Below are positions 21,701 through 31,039 of a stretch of 64,000 bases of DNA, piece by piece. This DNA comes from Pseudomonas sp. AL03 (GTDB lineage: Bacteria; Pseudomonadota; Gammaproteobacteria; Pseudomonadales; Pseudomonadaceae), in contig NZ_JASBRE010000020.1 in assembly GCF_029960815.1 (NCBI RefSeq), forward strand, positions 1 through 64,000, written 5' to 3'. The notes under the pieces are model-generated. The model did not search any database. It saw only the letters and a program-made list of their open reading frames with translations, and had not been told where the DNA came from. The position numbers and the translations under genes were made by a program. How positions within the stretch are numbered: position 1 is the first letter of the stretch; the number at the start of each line of letters is the position of its first letter.

Positions 21701-22085
21701 ACTCGGCGTCGATTACGGCTCGGACCTGGACCTGGTCAAGGAATTGCTGCTCAAGGCTGCCCGTGAAAACCCGCGTGTGCTGAAGGATCCCGAGCCTCAC
21801 GTGTACTTCCTGAACTTCGGCGAAAGCACCCTCGATCATGAACTGCGCATGCATGTGCGCGACCTCGGCGACCGTAACCCGGTGCTCGATGAAGTCAACC
21901 GCTTCATCAACCGCGAGTTCAAGAAGCAGCACATCAACATCTCGTTCCGGCAGATGGAGGTTTATCTCAAGAACCTTCACGGCCAGGAATACAAAATGGT
22001 ACCCATCGAGCCTGAAGCCAAAACCATCGTGCCGCTGGTTGACGGCAAATCACCGCTAGAGCCACCACCGGCCAAGCTCGACTAA
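18735..22085 (+). CDS. mscK: Large mechanosensitive channel, MscK/KefA type
   Basis: A 1116-residue member of the large MscS subfamily, which opens under membrane tension to release solutes on hypo-osmotic shock. Residues 1-24 are a signal peptide ending LQAA. A periplasmic coiled-coil region reaches to about 480 (many Gln/Leu heptads). About ten membrane helices follow, and then the MscS pore and beta domain: GLGFGMQEIFANFISGIMIL, FERPVRIGDTITIGNLSGTV, and the alpha-beta domain beginning TRVTLKLGVDYGSD. The start at 18735 immediately precedes the signal peptide. Position after nhaP2 and before selO matches the order I recall in P. aeruginosa. Confidence 0.92.
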   Translation: MSTLRTFFIIALLGLSLSVGTLQAAEPPSSEAVQANLNKIADRKLPEADQKALQTILQNTLTQLNNQRDYEQKLADLKRQLASAPKQNIENQRELTKLKATNVLPVPQRYAKEPIQQLEQMLTERSTQQSDLQKALADANSLVTTAQTRPERAQAEISTSQTRIQQINNILKAGKDNGKTVTPEQRDLLNAELAALNALIPLRRQELAGNNQLQDLGNSQHDLLSEKSDRLDKEIQALQTLINQKRLAQSQETVTQQSIEAQKSGGSTLLATESAANLKLSDYLLKSTDRLNEVTQQNLQTKQQLDNVTQSDSALDEQINVLKGSLLLSKILYKQKQALPLLKLDRDLADQIADIRLYQFEVSQQRELLSNPATYVDNLLATQPPEQVTPPLRKSLLELATTRADLLERLNRELSAVLNESITLQLNQKQLLSTAQSLRATLDEQMFWIPSNKPLDLEWMRAVPERLERQVTTLPWASSLSELSDGLTQRPLLFLPLALLIGALLWRRKNLYARLNKVHQDIGHFKRDSQWHTPQAILINILLAMPVSLGLALCGLALQIDARGQNANMGAALLQMAQAWLVFYTAYRILAPGGVAELHFRWEKPQVEFLQGWVRRLGLVVMALVAVVAVAELQPATLADDVLGMPVVLTCYALMAWLLSRLLISSPTHQNASLFRKAVGIMFTVLPVALFVAVCFGYYYTALKLSDRLINTLYLLMFWLVIEATFVRGLSVAARRLAYQRALAKRQAAKEAGDGEAVIEEPTLDIEKVNEQSLRLIRLALLGGFIAALYWAWSDLISVFSYLDNVTLYEYTSGTGANMSMVPISIGDMLGALIIIGITFALARNLPGLLEVLVLSKLNLAQGSAYATTTLLSYVIAGVGFVSTLSTLGVSWDKLQWLVAALSVGLGFGMQEIFANFISGIMILFERPVRIGDTITIGNLSGTVSKIRIRATTITDFDRKDIIVPNKTFITGQLINWSLTDTITRVTLKLGVDYGSDLDLVKELLLKAARENPRVLKDPEPHVYFLNFGESTLDHELRMHVRDLGDRNPVLDEVNRFINREFKKQHINISFRQMEVYLKNLHGQEYKMVPIEPEAKTIVPLVDGKSPLEPPPAKLD

Positions 22086-22098
22086 GCGGCTTATCCCT

Positions 22099-23597
<1,499 letters not shown>

Positions 23598-23603
23598 GGC
23601 TGG

Positions 23604-24005
23604 TCAGATAAAGGTCTCCACTGACACACCGAAGCGCTCGGCCAACCAGCGGATCTGCCGCAGGTTGAGTTGACGCTTTCCGCTCAGAATCTCGGAGACA
23701 ACAGACTGGGCGCCGACACCGGGCAAGTCGCTTTGGCTCAGACCGTGCTCGCGCATCAAGTAGCCGAGGACGTCGACACCGCTGGGCTTCGGCATTGGGT
23801 GATGCTTGTGATCCCATTCCTCGATCCAGTCACCGATGATATCCACAAGACTCATCAGCGGATGGGACTCGTCATCACCGGTCATCTCGAGCAACTCGTC
23901 CAGCGCCCGCGCCAACATGTCATAGTCGTCTTCATTTTTTGGTTTGCGCAGCACAGGCGAGACAAACTCCCAATGCTCGGCAGCTCTTTTGATCAGAACA
24001 CTCAT
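23604..24005 (-). CDS. higA: HigA-type antitoxin
   Basis: A 133-residue antitoxin. The N-terminal half (MSVLIKRAAEHWEFVSPVL, then DDYDMLARALDELLEMTG) is the HigA-like toxin-binding region. The C-terminal half is an XRE helix-turn-helix (YLMREHGLSQSDLPGVGAQ, then SEILSGKRQLNLRQIRWLAERFGV). The start at 24005 has a strong AAGGAGG and overlaps the toxin stop (ATGA). It neutralises HigB and should repress the operon, probably at the palindrome at 24349-24365. The gene ends six bases from the convergent selO stop, with no terminator between them. Confidence 0.88.
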   Translation of the reverse strand: MSVLIKRAAEHWEFVSPVLRKPKNEDDYDMLARALDELLEMTGDDESHPLMSLVDIIGDWIEEWDHKHHPMPKPSGVDVLGYLMREHGLSQSDLPGVGAQSVVSEILSGKRQLNLRQIRWLAERFGVSVETFI

Positions 24006-24298
24006 GCTCTTTCCTCCTTCCATTTTCCGCGATCATATTCGCGGTGATCCAGCACATGCTTGATATAAAGCTTTTGCGATCGATACCTGACAAAAGCGAT
24101 CAGCCGCAATTTATTGCCACCGATATCGAAAACGTGATGCTCACCCACCTTGTCGACAGCAGGAAAGATGGCTCTCATCGCCGCAAAATCCGATGGCTTA
24201 CTTCCTTTGGCCAATTGATACCAATAATCCAATGCGGTGGCTGTATTTGGCCATTTGGTCTTGGCTTCACGTATTCGTTTTTCGGAAATGACATGCAT
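24002..24298 (-). CDS. higB: HigB-type mRNA interferase toxin
   Basis: A 98-residue toxin similar to E. coli HigB (start MHVISEKRIREA, core FDIGGNKLRLIAFVRY, then LYIKHVLDHREYDRGKW). These enzymes cleave mRNA in translating ribosomes. As usual for HigBA, the toxin comes first. Length and all the conserved stretches suggest it is intact. The gene precedes higA with a four-base overlap and has its own promoter upstream. Confidence 0.88.
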   Translation of the reverse strand: MHVISEKRIREAKTKWPNTATALDYWYQLAKGSKPSDFAAMRAIFPAVDKVGEHHVFDIGGNKLRLIAFVRYRSQKLYIKHVLDHREYDRGKWKEERA

Positions 24299-24327
24299 GC
24301 AACATCCTTATCGCATTCTGCTATGGG

Positions 24328-24365
24328 TAGTTAATCACAGACCAAAAATATCGCAAGTTGCGATA
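24328..24365 (-). promoter_or_regulatory. higBA promoter with overlapping operator
   Basis: TATCGCAA-G-TTGCGATA (24349-24365) is a palindrome with perfect eight-base arms. On the minus strand its TTGCGA half forms a -35 box, and 17 bases further is TAACTA as -10 (24328-24333), about 30 bases before the higB start. A bound HigA dimer would block RNA polymerase. A second partial half-site, TATCGCA, lies at 24309-24316, inside the transcribed leader. Confidence 0.6.
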
Positions 24366-24493
24366 GTAGTGCGCAGACCAACGGTCTCGCCCAGCACGAC
24401 TCAGCCTAGTTTTATCGCCTGACGCTGCACGATTGAAATATGAGCAAACGTCTCCAAATAGGAGTGATCGGCTTCTTTAACAGGACCATCCGC

Positions 24494-24928
24494 ATGACTG
24501 ACCCACTCCTCATCCCCTGCCCCCACTGCAACGGCCTCAACCGCATCCCCGCCGAGCGCCTCAACGACCACCCAAAATGCGGCCGCTGCAAGGCCGAGGT
24601 CTTGCTGAACAAACCGTTCGAGTTGAAGCAAAGCGATTACGCCAGCCAGATCAAAGGCGATCTACCGTTGCTGGTGGACGTTTGGGCGAATTGGTGTGGG
24701 CCGTGCAAGTCGTTTGCGCCAGTGTTTGAGCAGGCGGCGGTGCAATTGGCGGGCAAGTGTCGGCTGGCCAAGCTGGACAGCGAGGCGAACCAGCAGCTCT
24801 CGACGCAGCTAGGGATCCGTTCGATCCCGAGTCTGATTCTGTTCAAGGACGGCCGGGAAGTCGCACGCCAGAGCGGGGCCTTCCCGTTGCCGCAGTTGAT
24901 GAGCTGGTTGCGTAGCCAAGGGATCTGA
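24494..24928 (+). CDS. trxC: Thioredoxin 2 (TrxC)
   Basis: A 144-residue cytoplasmic thioredoxin with an N-terminal zinc-ribbon, CPHC and CGRC (residues 9-12 and 29-32), and the redox site WCGPC at about 67-71. The cis-proline motif RSIPSL follows. This domain pair defines thioredoxin 2, which reduces protein disulfides and is usually induced by oxidative stress. ATG 24494 is chosen because it begins just before the zinc ribbon (MTDPLLIPCPHC); the frame extends 18 codons further without similarity. It converges on the ParA-like gene with seven bases between stops. Confidence 0.93.
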   Translation: MTDPLLIPCPHCNGLNRIPAERLNDHPKCGRCKAEVLLNKPFELKQSDYASQIKGDLPLLVDVWANWCGPCKSFAPVFEQAAVQLAGKCRLAKLDSEANQQLSTQLGIRSIPSLILFKDGREVARQSGAFPLPQLMSWLRSQGI

Positions 24929-24935
24929 CGAACAG

Positions 24936-25706
24936 TCAGGTGTTTTCCAGCAGGTTGTGCAGATCGACGAATTGCTGCGTCAGTTTATGACGCGGATCGA
25001 GGTGGATCAGCGGCGTGTTGGCCTGGTGGGATTCACGCATGCGCACCGAACTACCCAGGTACACCGGCAACACCGGCAGGCCTTCGGCGATCAGTTCGTC
25101 GAGGATTTGCTGGGGCAGACTGGCGCGAGCCTGGAACTGGTTAACGACAATCCCTTCGACTTCCAGCCCTTCGTTGTGGTCCTCCTTCAATTCTTCGATC
25201 TCTGCCAACAGGCCGTACAGCGCCTGACGCGAGAAGCTGTCGCAATCGAAGGGGATCAGCACACGATCAGCGGCAATCAAGGCTGAAACGGCATAGAAAT
25301 TCAGCGCTGGCGGAGTATCGAGGTAGATCCGGTCGTAATCGCCGTCCAGTTCCTCAAGCAATTTGCGCAGCTTGTTGATCTTGTGTTTGGCCTCAAGCTT
25401 GGGCTGCAAGTCAGCCAGTTCGGCGGTAGCGGTGATGACGTGGAGGTTGTCGAACGGGGTTTCGTAGATATCGACCTGGTTTTTCTTCGAGAACGGTCCG
25501 GAAGACAGGGTTTGTTTGAAAAAGTCCGCAATGCCCATCGGAATATCATAACCGGTGAGCCCTGTCAGGTACTGAGTGGAGTTGGCCTGAGCATCGAGAT
25601 CCACCAATAGGGTGCGATAGCCCTCGCTCGCGCTAACCGCCGCCAGATTGCAGGCAATGCTGGATTTGCCTACGCCACCTTTCTGATTGAACACCACGCG
25701 CCGCAT
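24936..25706 (-). CDS. ParA/Soj-family ATPase, orphan
   Basis: A 256-residue ParA-type ATPase with a deviant Walker A ([17 protein letters not shown], residues 6-22), Walker A' ([12 protein letters not shown]) and Walker B ([12 protein letters not shown]). Such proteins position plasmids, chromosomes or chemoreceptor arrays. ATG 25706 follows CGGAGG and starts the beta strand directly. There is no parB next to it, unlike the main chromosome segregation operon, so this is an orphan ParA whose cargo is unknown. From memory P. aeruginosa has a similar orphan just before the LysR/MFS pair that here begins at 50389, so the pigment operon and accessory zone interrupt that conserved order. Confidence 0.88.
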   Translation of the reverse strand: MRRVVFNQKGGVGKSSIACNLAAVSASEGYRTLLVDLDAQANSTQYLTGLTGYDIPMGIADFFKQTLSSGPFSKKNQVDIYETPFDNLHVITATAELADLQPKLEAKHKINKLRKLLEELDGDYDRIYLDTPPALNFYAVSALIAADRVLIPFDCDSFSRQALYGLLAEIEELKEDHNEGLEVEGIVVNQFQARASLPQQILDELIAEGLPVLPVYLGSSVRMRESHQANTPLIHLDPRHKLTQQFVDLHNLLENT

Positions 25707-25913
25707 GTCAAAACCTCCGTGTATCAAAGAATGACCGAGTGTAGTAGTCCACGGCGCTGCTTAGCTACCTCGCCGGCATCGGGACTACACAGTCAGGTGT
25801 GATCTCACGCGGAAAAAACCATGAACTCATGCATTCCTTGCTGGCAAAGCCGACAAACAGGCCGGCCCCTGTGTGGATAATGGCCAAATGACAGCCGCGC
25901 ACGAACTAGCCAG

Positions 25914-25973
25914 TACATTTCATTGAGCAAAATGTAACCATCATTTGCTACACGCTCGCCGCAACGGGATAAT
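25914..25973 (+). promoter_or_regulatory. Promoter and operator candidate for the aryl polyene operon
   Basis: The 360-base gap between the ParA gene and the pigment operon holds no ORF that looks real. In it, TTGCTA (25945-25950) and GATAAT (25968-25973), 17 bases apart, form a good sigma-70 promoter about 90 bases before the first gene. Directly upstream, TACATTT (25914-25920) and AAATGTA (25930-25936) make a perfect seven-base dyad with a nine-base spacer, a plausible activator or repressor site. No regulator gene lies inside the operon. Confidence 0.5.
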
Positions 25974-26066
25974 GCGCGCCACTCGGCGCCAAGCGCCACG
26001 AAAGGTAGTTCGCTTTTTTTGCGTCTCACCGCGTCAAGGAAGCCCGCAGGGGCGGGATGAGTTTCT

Positions 26067-26786
26067 GTGATCAACTTCAACATCGCCCAATGGCGCGCGT
26101 GGGCCCCTGGGCTCGAAAGCGTGGACGATTGGCAGGCCTGGAGCCGACAACCGGTCGTGCTTGCGAGCAGCGATGCCGCCCCCGACGTCTCGTTTCTGCC
26201 GGCCATGCAGCGCCGTCGACTCAGTCGTCTGGCGCGGATGGCATTCAGTGTCGGCTGGCCTTTGGCCGATGGTCGGCAGGACCTACCGTTGGTCTTTATT
26301 TCTCGCCACGGCGAAACACCACGCACCTTCGATATTCTCAGCGATCTGGCTGCCGATCAGCCGCTGTCGCCGACTCAATTCAGCTTGTCCGTGCACAACG
26401 CGATCATCGGCCTGTGGTCGATCATGCGGGGTGAAACCAGCGAAATGACTGCCCTCGCAGCAGCCGGCGATGGCCTTGAACACGGCATGCTAGAGGCCGC
26501 GGCTTTGCTTGGCGAAGGCGCACCCGCGGTACTGCTGATCGTCACCGAAGAGCAACCGCCCGAAGCCTACTCGACCTGGATCGACGACGTGCCGTTCCCT
26601 TACGCGGTCGGTCTGCTGATCACCCCCGGCAACGACTGGCAGCTGTCCCTGAACAGCACCTCGGATGAGTTGTCCAAAGCCCACTGGCCCCATGCCCTGA
26701 ACCTATTGAGTACCCTGCTCGGCCAGCAGACAACCTGCCAACATGCCTGGAAAAATCGTGTATGGACCTGGCAACGCAACCTGTAG
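26067..26786 (+). CDS. Ketosynthase-like chain-length-factor subunit, aryl polyene operon
   Basis: A 239-residue protein of the Ketoacyl_synt_2 type, shorter than a full ketosynthase and without a complete Cys-His-His triad. In characterised aryl polyene systems (ApeC by my recollection) such a subunit pairs with a full ketosynthase and sets chain length. Seen here: MQRRRLSRLARMAFSVGWPL at about 51-70, then FSLSVHNAIIGLWSIM, where an active Cys would be expected but is not evident. It starts with GTG at 26067 preceded by a purine-rich stretch; it is the first gene of the operon and overlaps the next by 25 bases. Confidence 0.82.
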   Translation: MINFNIAQWRAWAPGLESVDDWQAWSRQPVVLASSDAAPDVSFLPAMQRRRLSRLARMAFSVGWPLADGRQDLPLVFISRHGETPRTFDILSDLAADQPLSPTQFSLSVHNAIIGLWSIMRGETSEMTALAAAGDGLEHGMLEAAALLGEGAPAVLLIVTEEQPPEAYSTWIDDVPFPYAVGLLITPGNDWQLSLNSTSDELSKAHWPHALNLLSTLLGQQTTCQHAWKNRVWTWQRNL

Positions 26787-27574
26787 TCGATAAAAACCGC
26801 GACGCCTATTACTGGCGCCTGCTGGCTACCGCCGCAAGCTTCACCCTGTTCGGGTTGGGTGGGCTGTGCCTGCGCCTGGTGGTTTTCCCGCTGCTGAACT
26901 GCCTGCCCGGCGATGCCCGGACACACCGGCGGCGAGCACGGCAGACCGTCGCTCGCCTGTTCTGGTTTTTTGTGCGATTCATGGCTCGCACCGGCGTGCT
27001 GACTTACGACATCCAGGGCGCCGAAAAACTCGGTCGGCCCGGGCAAATGATCATCGCCAATCACCCGTCGCTGATCGATGTGGTGTTCCTGATCGGCCTG
27101 GTGCGCCACGCCAACTGCGTGGTCAAGAAAAGCCTCTGGGAGAACCCTTTTACCCGCGGCCCGCTAGGCAGCACCGAATACATCAGCAACGACGGCAGCA
27201 TGGACATGCTCGATGCCGCTGCCGATGCGCTTAAAAGCGGCCAGACCCTGATCATCTTTCCCGAAGGCACGCGCACCCAACCGGGTCAGCCGCCGGCGTT
27301 CCATCGGGGTGCTGCGGCGATCGCGCTGCGCGGTGCGAAAATCCTTACCCCAGTAATCATCAAGGTCAGTCCGACCACATTGACCAAGGCCGAACCCTGG
27401 TATCGGATCCCCAAACGTCGCGTGCACTTCAGTTTCCGTGTCGGGGCCGATATAGACCCACAAGCCTTCGCCGCGCTGGGCCCTGCTCCACAGGCCTCGC
27501 GCAAGCTCAATGACTATTTGCACACTTACTTTATTAAGGAGCTCGCCGAAGATGAGCGATCTGCACACTGTTAG
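26762..27574 (+). CDS. PlsC-type acyltransferase, aryl polyene operon
   Basis: A 270-residue 1-acyl-glycerol-3-phosphate acyltransferase family protein. It has one membrane helix near 20-48, the catalytic NHPSLIDVV motif (His-x4-Asp, about 100-106) and the substrate motif FPEGTRT (about 163-169). In aryl polyene clusters such enzymes are thought to help attach the polyene or a fatty acid to a lipid anchor in the envelope. The gene overlaps the preceding ketosynthase-like gene and the following acyl carrier protein gene, so translation is coupled across all three. Confidence 0.85.
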   Translation: MDLATQPVVDKNRDAYYWRLLATAASFTLFGLGGLCLRLVVFPLLNCLPGDARTHRRRARQTVARLFWFFVRFMARTGVLTYDIQGAEKLGRPGQMIIANHPSLIDVVFLIGLVRHANCVVKKSLWENPFTRGPLGSTEYISNDGSMDMLDAAADALKSGQTLIIFPEGTRTQPGQPPAFHRGAAAIALRGAKILTPVIIKVSPTTLTKAEPWYRIPKRRVHFSFRVGADIDPQAFAALGPAPQASRKLNDYLHTYFIKELAEDERSAHC

Positions 27575-27827
27575 CCTAATGCAGGAAATAAAACTGCTGA
27601 TCATCGACGCCCTCGGCCTGGAAGACATCAGCGTCGAAGACATCGGCGACGACCAGACGCTGTTCGGCGAAGGCTTGGGCCTGGATTCGGTAGACGCCCT
27701 GGAACTCGGCCTGGCGATCCAGAAGAAATACGGCATCAAAATCGACGCCGACGCCAAAGACACCCGCAATCATTTCAGCAACGTGACGAGCCTTGCGGCG
27801 TTCGTCACTGCAAAACAGGCAGCTTGA
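27552..27827 (+). CDS. Acyl carrier protein 1, aryl polyene operon
   Basis: A 91-residue acyl carrier protein with the phosphopantetheine site GLGLDSVDALEL (Ser near 44). The start ATG 27552 overlaps the acyltransferase stop by 23 bases; the longer frame from 27510 is discarded. It carries the growing polyene on its phosphopantetheine arm. No phosphopantetheinyl transferase gene is in the operon, so a cellular one must activate it. Corresponds in order to ApeE. Confidence 0.9.
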   Translation: MSDLHTVSLMQEIKLLIIDALGLEDISVEDIGDDQTLFGEGLGLDSVDALELGLAIQKKYGIKIDADAKDTRNHFSNVTSLAAFVTAKQAA

Positions 27828-27836
27828 GACCGGACC

Positions 27837-28091
27837 ATGCAAACTCGTGACGACATTTTCAACACTCTGCGCGATGCTCTGGTCGAGCTCTTCGAGCTGG
27901 ACCCCGAGCGCGTGAGCCTCGAATCCAACCTGTATCAGGACCTGGAAATTGACAGCATTGACGCGGTCGACCTGATCGATCACATCAAACGCCAGACCGG
28001 CAAGAAAATCGCCGCCGAAGAATTCAAAACGGTGCGCACGGTCAGCGACGTGGTCGAGGCGGTCTACCGTCTGGTTCAGCCGGCCGCATGA
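27837..28091 (+). CDS. Acyl carrier protein 2, aryl polyene operon
   Basis: An 84-residue acyl carrier protein with the attachment motif LEIDSIDAVDLIDHI (Ser near 40). Two adjacent carrier proteins are characteristic of aryl polyene clusters. One is thought to take the aromatic starter and the other the extender chain; which does which cannot be told here. It overlaps the next gene by four bases. Corresponds in order to ApeF. Confidence 0.9.
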   Translation: MQTRDDIFNTLRDALVELFELDPERVSLESNLYQDLEIDSIDAVDLIDHIKRQTGKKIAAEEFKTVRTVSDVVEAVYRLVQPAA

Positions 28092-28633
28092 GTCGATTGA
28101 TCGGCCTTGGCCTGCTGCTGGCGGGTCTGCTGTACCCCTTCGCGGTGTATTTCGGCCTGGAGCATTTCGCCCCATGGCAGTTCGGTCTGCTGCTGGGCAG
28201 TCTGTGGCTGGCTCGGGCACTGCTCGGCGCGCGTCGTCCTGGCAGCTTGTGGATGGCGATCACCGCGATCGTTTTTTGCCTGTTGCTGGCGCTGTTCGAC
28301 AGCCCGCTCTTGCTGCGCTGGTACCCGGTGCTGATCAGCGCTTTCATGCTCGGGCTGTTTGGCCTGAGCCTGAAATACGGCCCACCGATGATCGAGCGTC
28401 TGGCGCGTATGCATGAACCGCAACTGCCGGCCAAGGCGATTGTTTATACGCGCCAGGTGACGATCGTCTGGAGCGTGTTTTTCCTCTGTAACGGTTTGCT
28501 CGCCGCCGCCCTGACCCTCTGGGCGCCGCTAAGTTGGTGGATGTTGTACACCGGTCTGATTTCCTACGGATTGATGGGCCTGCTGTTTGCCATTGAATGG
28601 CTTATACGACAACGGGTACGAGGCCACCCATGA
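28088..28633 (+). CDS. COG4648-type integral membrane protein, aryl polyene operon
   Basis: A 181-residue protein with about six membrane helices and a short loop KYGPPMIERLARMHEPQLP after the third or fourth. Proteins of this type accompany aryl polyene clusters in many bacteria but have no established function. The overlap on both sides (ATGA) shows it is a fixed part of the operon. A role in handling the polyene at the inner membrane is only inference. Confidence 0.8.
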   Translation: MSRLIGLGLLLAGLLYPFAVYFGLEHFAPWQFGLLLGSLWLARALLGARRPGSLWMAITAIVFCLLLALFDSPLLLRWYPVLISAFMLGLFGLSLKYGPPMIERLARMHEPQLPAKAIVYTRQVTIVWSVFFLCNGLLAAALTLWAPLSWWMLYTGLISYGLMGLLFAIEWLIRQRVRGHP

Positions 28634-30312
28634 ATTGGATAAAACTTGAGCACCTGTTGCTCAAGGCGCAACCCGAACGTGCCGTGACGGCCGAACCGAC
28701 GCTGAATCACGCGCAACTGTGCGTAAAGGCGTTGAGCCTCGCCGCGGGCCTGCAAGCCCAGGGTGTGCGGCGCATTGCCGTGCACCTTGAGGACGCCACC
28801 GACCTGGCGATTGCCCTGCTGGGTGCCTGGCGTGCCGGGGTCAGCGTGCTGCTACCCGCGGACCTGCAAGCCCAGACTCGACAGCGCTGGTCGACCGAAG
28901 TCGATCTGTGGCTGACCGATCAGGCCGATGACGCGCACCTGAGCGATTACCGGCATCCGCCGTTGATGGCCGCTGCACTGGATCTGGATCGCTGTTCGCT
29001 GAGCCTGTGCACCTCCGGTTCCAGTGGCGAGCCCAAGCGCATCGACAAAACCCTGCGCCAACTGGCCAATGAAGTCGAAGCGCTGGAGCGGCTCTGGGGC
29101 GCCGATCTTGGCGCGGCTTGCATCATCGGCAGCGTCGCCACTCAGCATATTTACGGATTGTTGTTTCGAGTGCTGTGGCCGCTGTGCGCCGGGCGCTCGT
29201 TTATGCGCAAGCAGCTGGCATTCCCTGAAGACCTGCAGCGCGCCAGCCGCGAACACCCGGCGTTTGCCTGGGTCGCCAGCCCGGCGCTGCTCAAGCGCAT
29301 GGGCGACAACCTCGACTGGCCCGCATTAAGCGCGGTTCGCCGAGTATTTTCCTCCGGCGGTGCATTGCCGGCCGAGGCCGCGCAAAGCCTTCAACAACGC
29401 CTTCAGCAATGGCCGACGGAAATCCTCGGCAGCTCGGAAACCGGCGGCATCGCCTGGCGTCAGGGTAACGATCTCTGGCAGCCCTTTGCCGACATTGAAT
29501 TGAGCCAGGACATAGACGGCGCTCTGCTCATTGCTTCGCCGTACTTGCCGCACGGCCATATCGAACACACTGCGGACGCCGCGCGAATCGCTGCCGACGG
29601 CCGATTCGAACTGCTCGGGCGGCTGGACCGGATCGTCAAACTGGAAGAAAAACGTATCTCGCTACCGATGCTTGAACAGGCCCTGATGGCCCACGGCTGG
29701 GTCGCCGAAGCGCGTCTTGGCGTGGTTCAGGAAAACCGCGCTTCGTTGGGTGTGCTGCTGGTGCTGACCGAGTCAGGCCTGCATGCCTTGCGTAATCAGG
29801 GTCGGCGCACCCTCACGCAAGAACTGCGGCAGCATCTGAGCCAGCATTGCGAGGCCTTGGCCTTGCCACGCCGTTGGCGCCTGCTGCGGCATCTGCCGCT
29901 GAACGCTCAGGGCAAACTGCCCCAGGCCACCGTTGAAGCCCTGCTGCTGGCGCCGCGCCCCAAGGCCCCGCAAGTGCTGGAGCAGATCGAAGTCGATGGC
30001 GAGTGGAGCCTGCAACTGGCGGTACCTCCCGACCTCGCTTACTTCAGCGGCCACTTTCCCCAGGCGCCGGTATTGCCCGGTGTGGTTCAAGTGGAATGGG
30101 CGTTAACGCTGGGCCAGCAATTGATGGACCTGCCTGCAAGATTCGCCGGCATGGAAGTGCTGAAATTCCAGCAACTGGTGCGCCCCGGCGATGAAATCCA
30201 GCTGCACTTGCGCTTCGATCCGACGCGCAGCAAGTTGTATTTCACCTATCGCAACGAGACCGCGACCTGCTCCAGTGGGCGGATTTTGCTGGAGGCAGCA
30301 GGCGATGCATAA
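28630..30312 (+). CDS. Acyl-ACP/CoA ligase fused to a FabA-type dehydratase, aryl polyene operon
   Basis: A 560-residue protein in two parts. Residues 1 to about 450 are an ANL-superfamily adenylating enzyme ([17 protein letters not shown] as the phosphate loop, [13 protein letters not shown], and [16 protein letters not shown] near the hinge). It should activate an aryl acid starter and load it on a carrier protein (ApeH role). Residues about 455-560 resemble a hotdog hydroxyacyl-ACP dehydratase ([20 protein letters not shown], with the catalytic His in GHFP; ApeI role). I believe these are separate genes in Enterobacteriaceae clusters. ATG 28630 overlaps the upstream stop. Confidence 0.86.
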   Translation: MNWIKLEHLLLKAQPERAVTAEPTLNHAQLCVKALSLAAGLQAQGVRRIAVHLEDATDLAIALLGAWRAGVSVLLPADLQAQTRQRWSTEVDLWLTDQADDAHLSDYRHPPLMAAALDLDRCSLSLCTSGSSGEPKRIDKTLRQLANEVEALERLWGADLGAACIIGSVATQHIYGLLFRVLWPLCAGRSFMRKQLAFPEDLQRASREHPAFAWVASPALLKRMGDNLDWPALSAVRRVFSSGGALPAEAAQSLQQRLQQWPTEILGSSETGGIAWRQGNDLWQPFADIELSQDIDGALLIASPYLPHGHIEHTADAARIAADGRFELLGRLDRIVKLEEKRISLPMLEQALMAHGWVAEARLGVVQENRASLGVLLVLTESGLHALRNQGRRTLTQELRQHLSQHCEALALPRRWRLLRHLPLNAQGKLPQATVEALLLAPRPKAPQVLEQIEVDGEWSLQLAVPPDLAYFSGHFPQAPVLPGVVQVEWALTLGQQLMDLPARFAGMEVLKFQQLVRPGDEIQLHLRFDPTRSKLYFTYRNETATCSSGRILLEAAGDA

Positions 30313-31039
30313 CCCCTGCGCCGTGGTCCCGGTCTACAACCATGAAACCGCCATCACCACCGTGGTTGATGCGCTGCTCGCAAGCCGACTGCCGTGCATT
30401 CTCGTGGACGATGCCAGCAGCCCGGCCTGTGCAAAGGTGCTCGATCAACTGGCCCGGCGCGACAAGGTGTTCCTGATCCGTCTCGCCACCAATCAAGGCA
30501 AGGGCGCCGCCGTCATGACCGGCATGCGCGAAGCCTCGCGCCTGGGCTTCAGCCATACCTTGCAGGTGGACGCCGACGGTCAGCATGATCTGCAAGACGT
30601 CCAGACCTTCATCGAACAGTCACGCGCCCATCCCGAAGCGGTGATCTGCGGCTATCCGCAATACGACGCCAGCGTGCCGAAAGGTCGCTTGTACGCCCGC
30701 TACCTGACTCACGTCATGGTCTGGATCAACACCCTGTCGTTGCAGATTCGCGATTCCATGTGCGGCTTCCGCGTCTATCCGTTGCCACCGACCCTGGCGC
30801 TGATTGATTCGGCGAAGATCGGCAAGCGCATGGACTTCGACTCGGACATTCTCGTGCGACTGGCCTGGCGCAATCTCCCCATGCAATGGCTGCAAACCAA
30901 AGTCCATTACCCATTGGATGGCGTCTCGCATTTCCGCCTGTTCCACGACAATGTGCTGATCACGAGCATGCACACCCGGCTGTTCTTCGGCATGTTGCTA
31001 CGGGCACCGGTGATTCTCTGGCGACGGTGGCGAGCATGA
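30305..31039 (+). CDS. Family 2 glycosyltransferase, aryl polyene operon
   Basis: A 244-residue GT2 enzyme with the nucleotide-sugar fold: AVVPVYNHE at the N-terminus, VDDASSP, and the metal-binding DADGQHD near residue 89. Mature proteins of this kind transfer a sugar to a lipid or polyene carrier. The C-terminal hydrophobic patch may associate with the membrane. ATG 30305 overlaps the ligase stop by eight bases; the longer upstream frame is a shadow. It is coupled to the next acyltransferase by an ATGA overlap, and in some aryl polyene clusters these two activities are fused, which supports a joint role in building the lipid anchor. Confidence 0.87.
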   Translation: MHNPCAVVPVYNHETAITTVVDALLASRLPCILVDDASSPACAKVLDQLARRDKVFLIRLATNQGKGAAVMTGMREASRLGFSHTLQVDADGQHDLQDVQTFIEQSRAHPEAVICGYPQYDASVPKGRLYARYLTHVMVWINTLSLQIRDSMCGFRVYPLPPTLALIDSAKIGKRMDFDSDILVRLAWRNLPMQWLQTKVHYPLDGVSHFRLFHDNVLITSMHTRLFFGMLLRAPVILWRRWRA

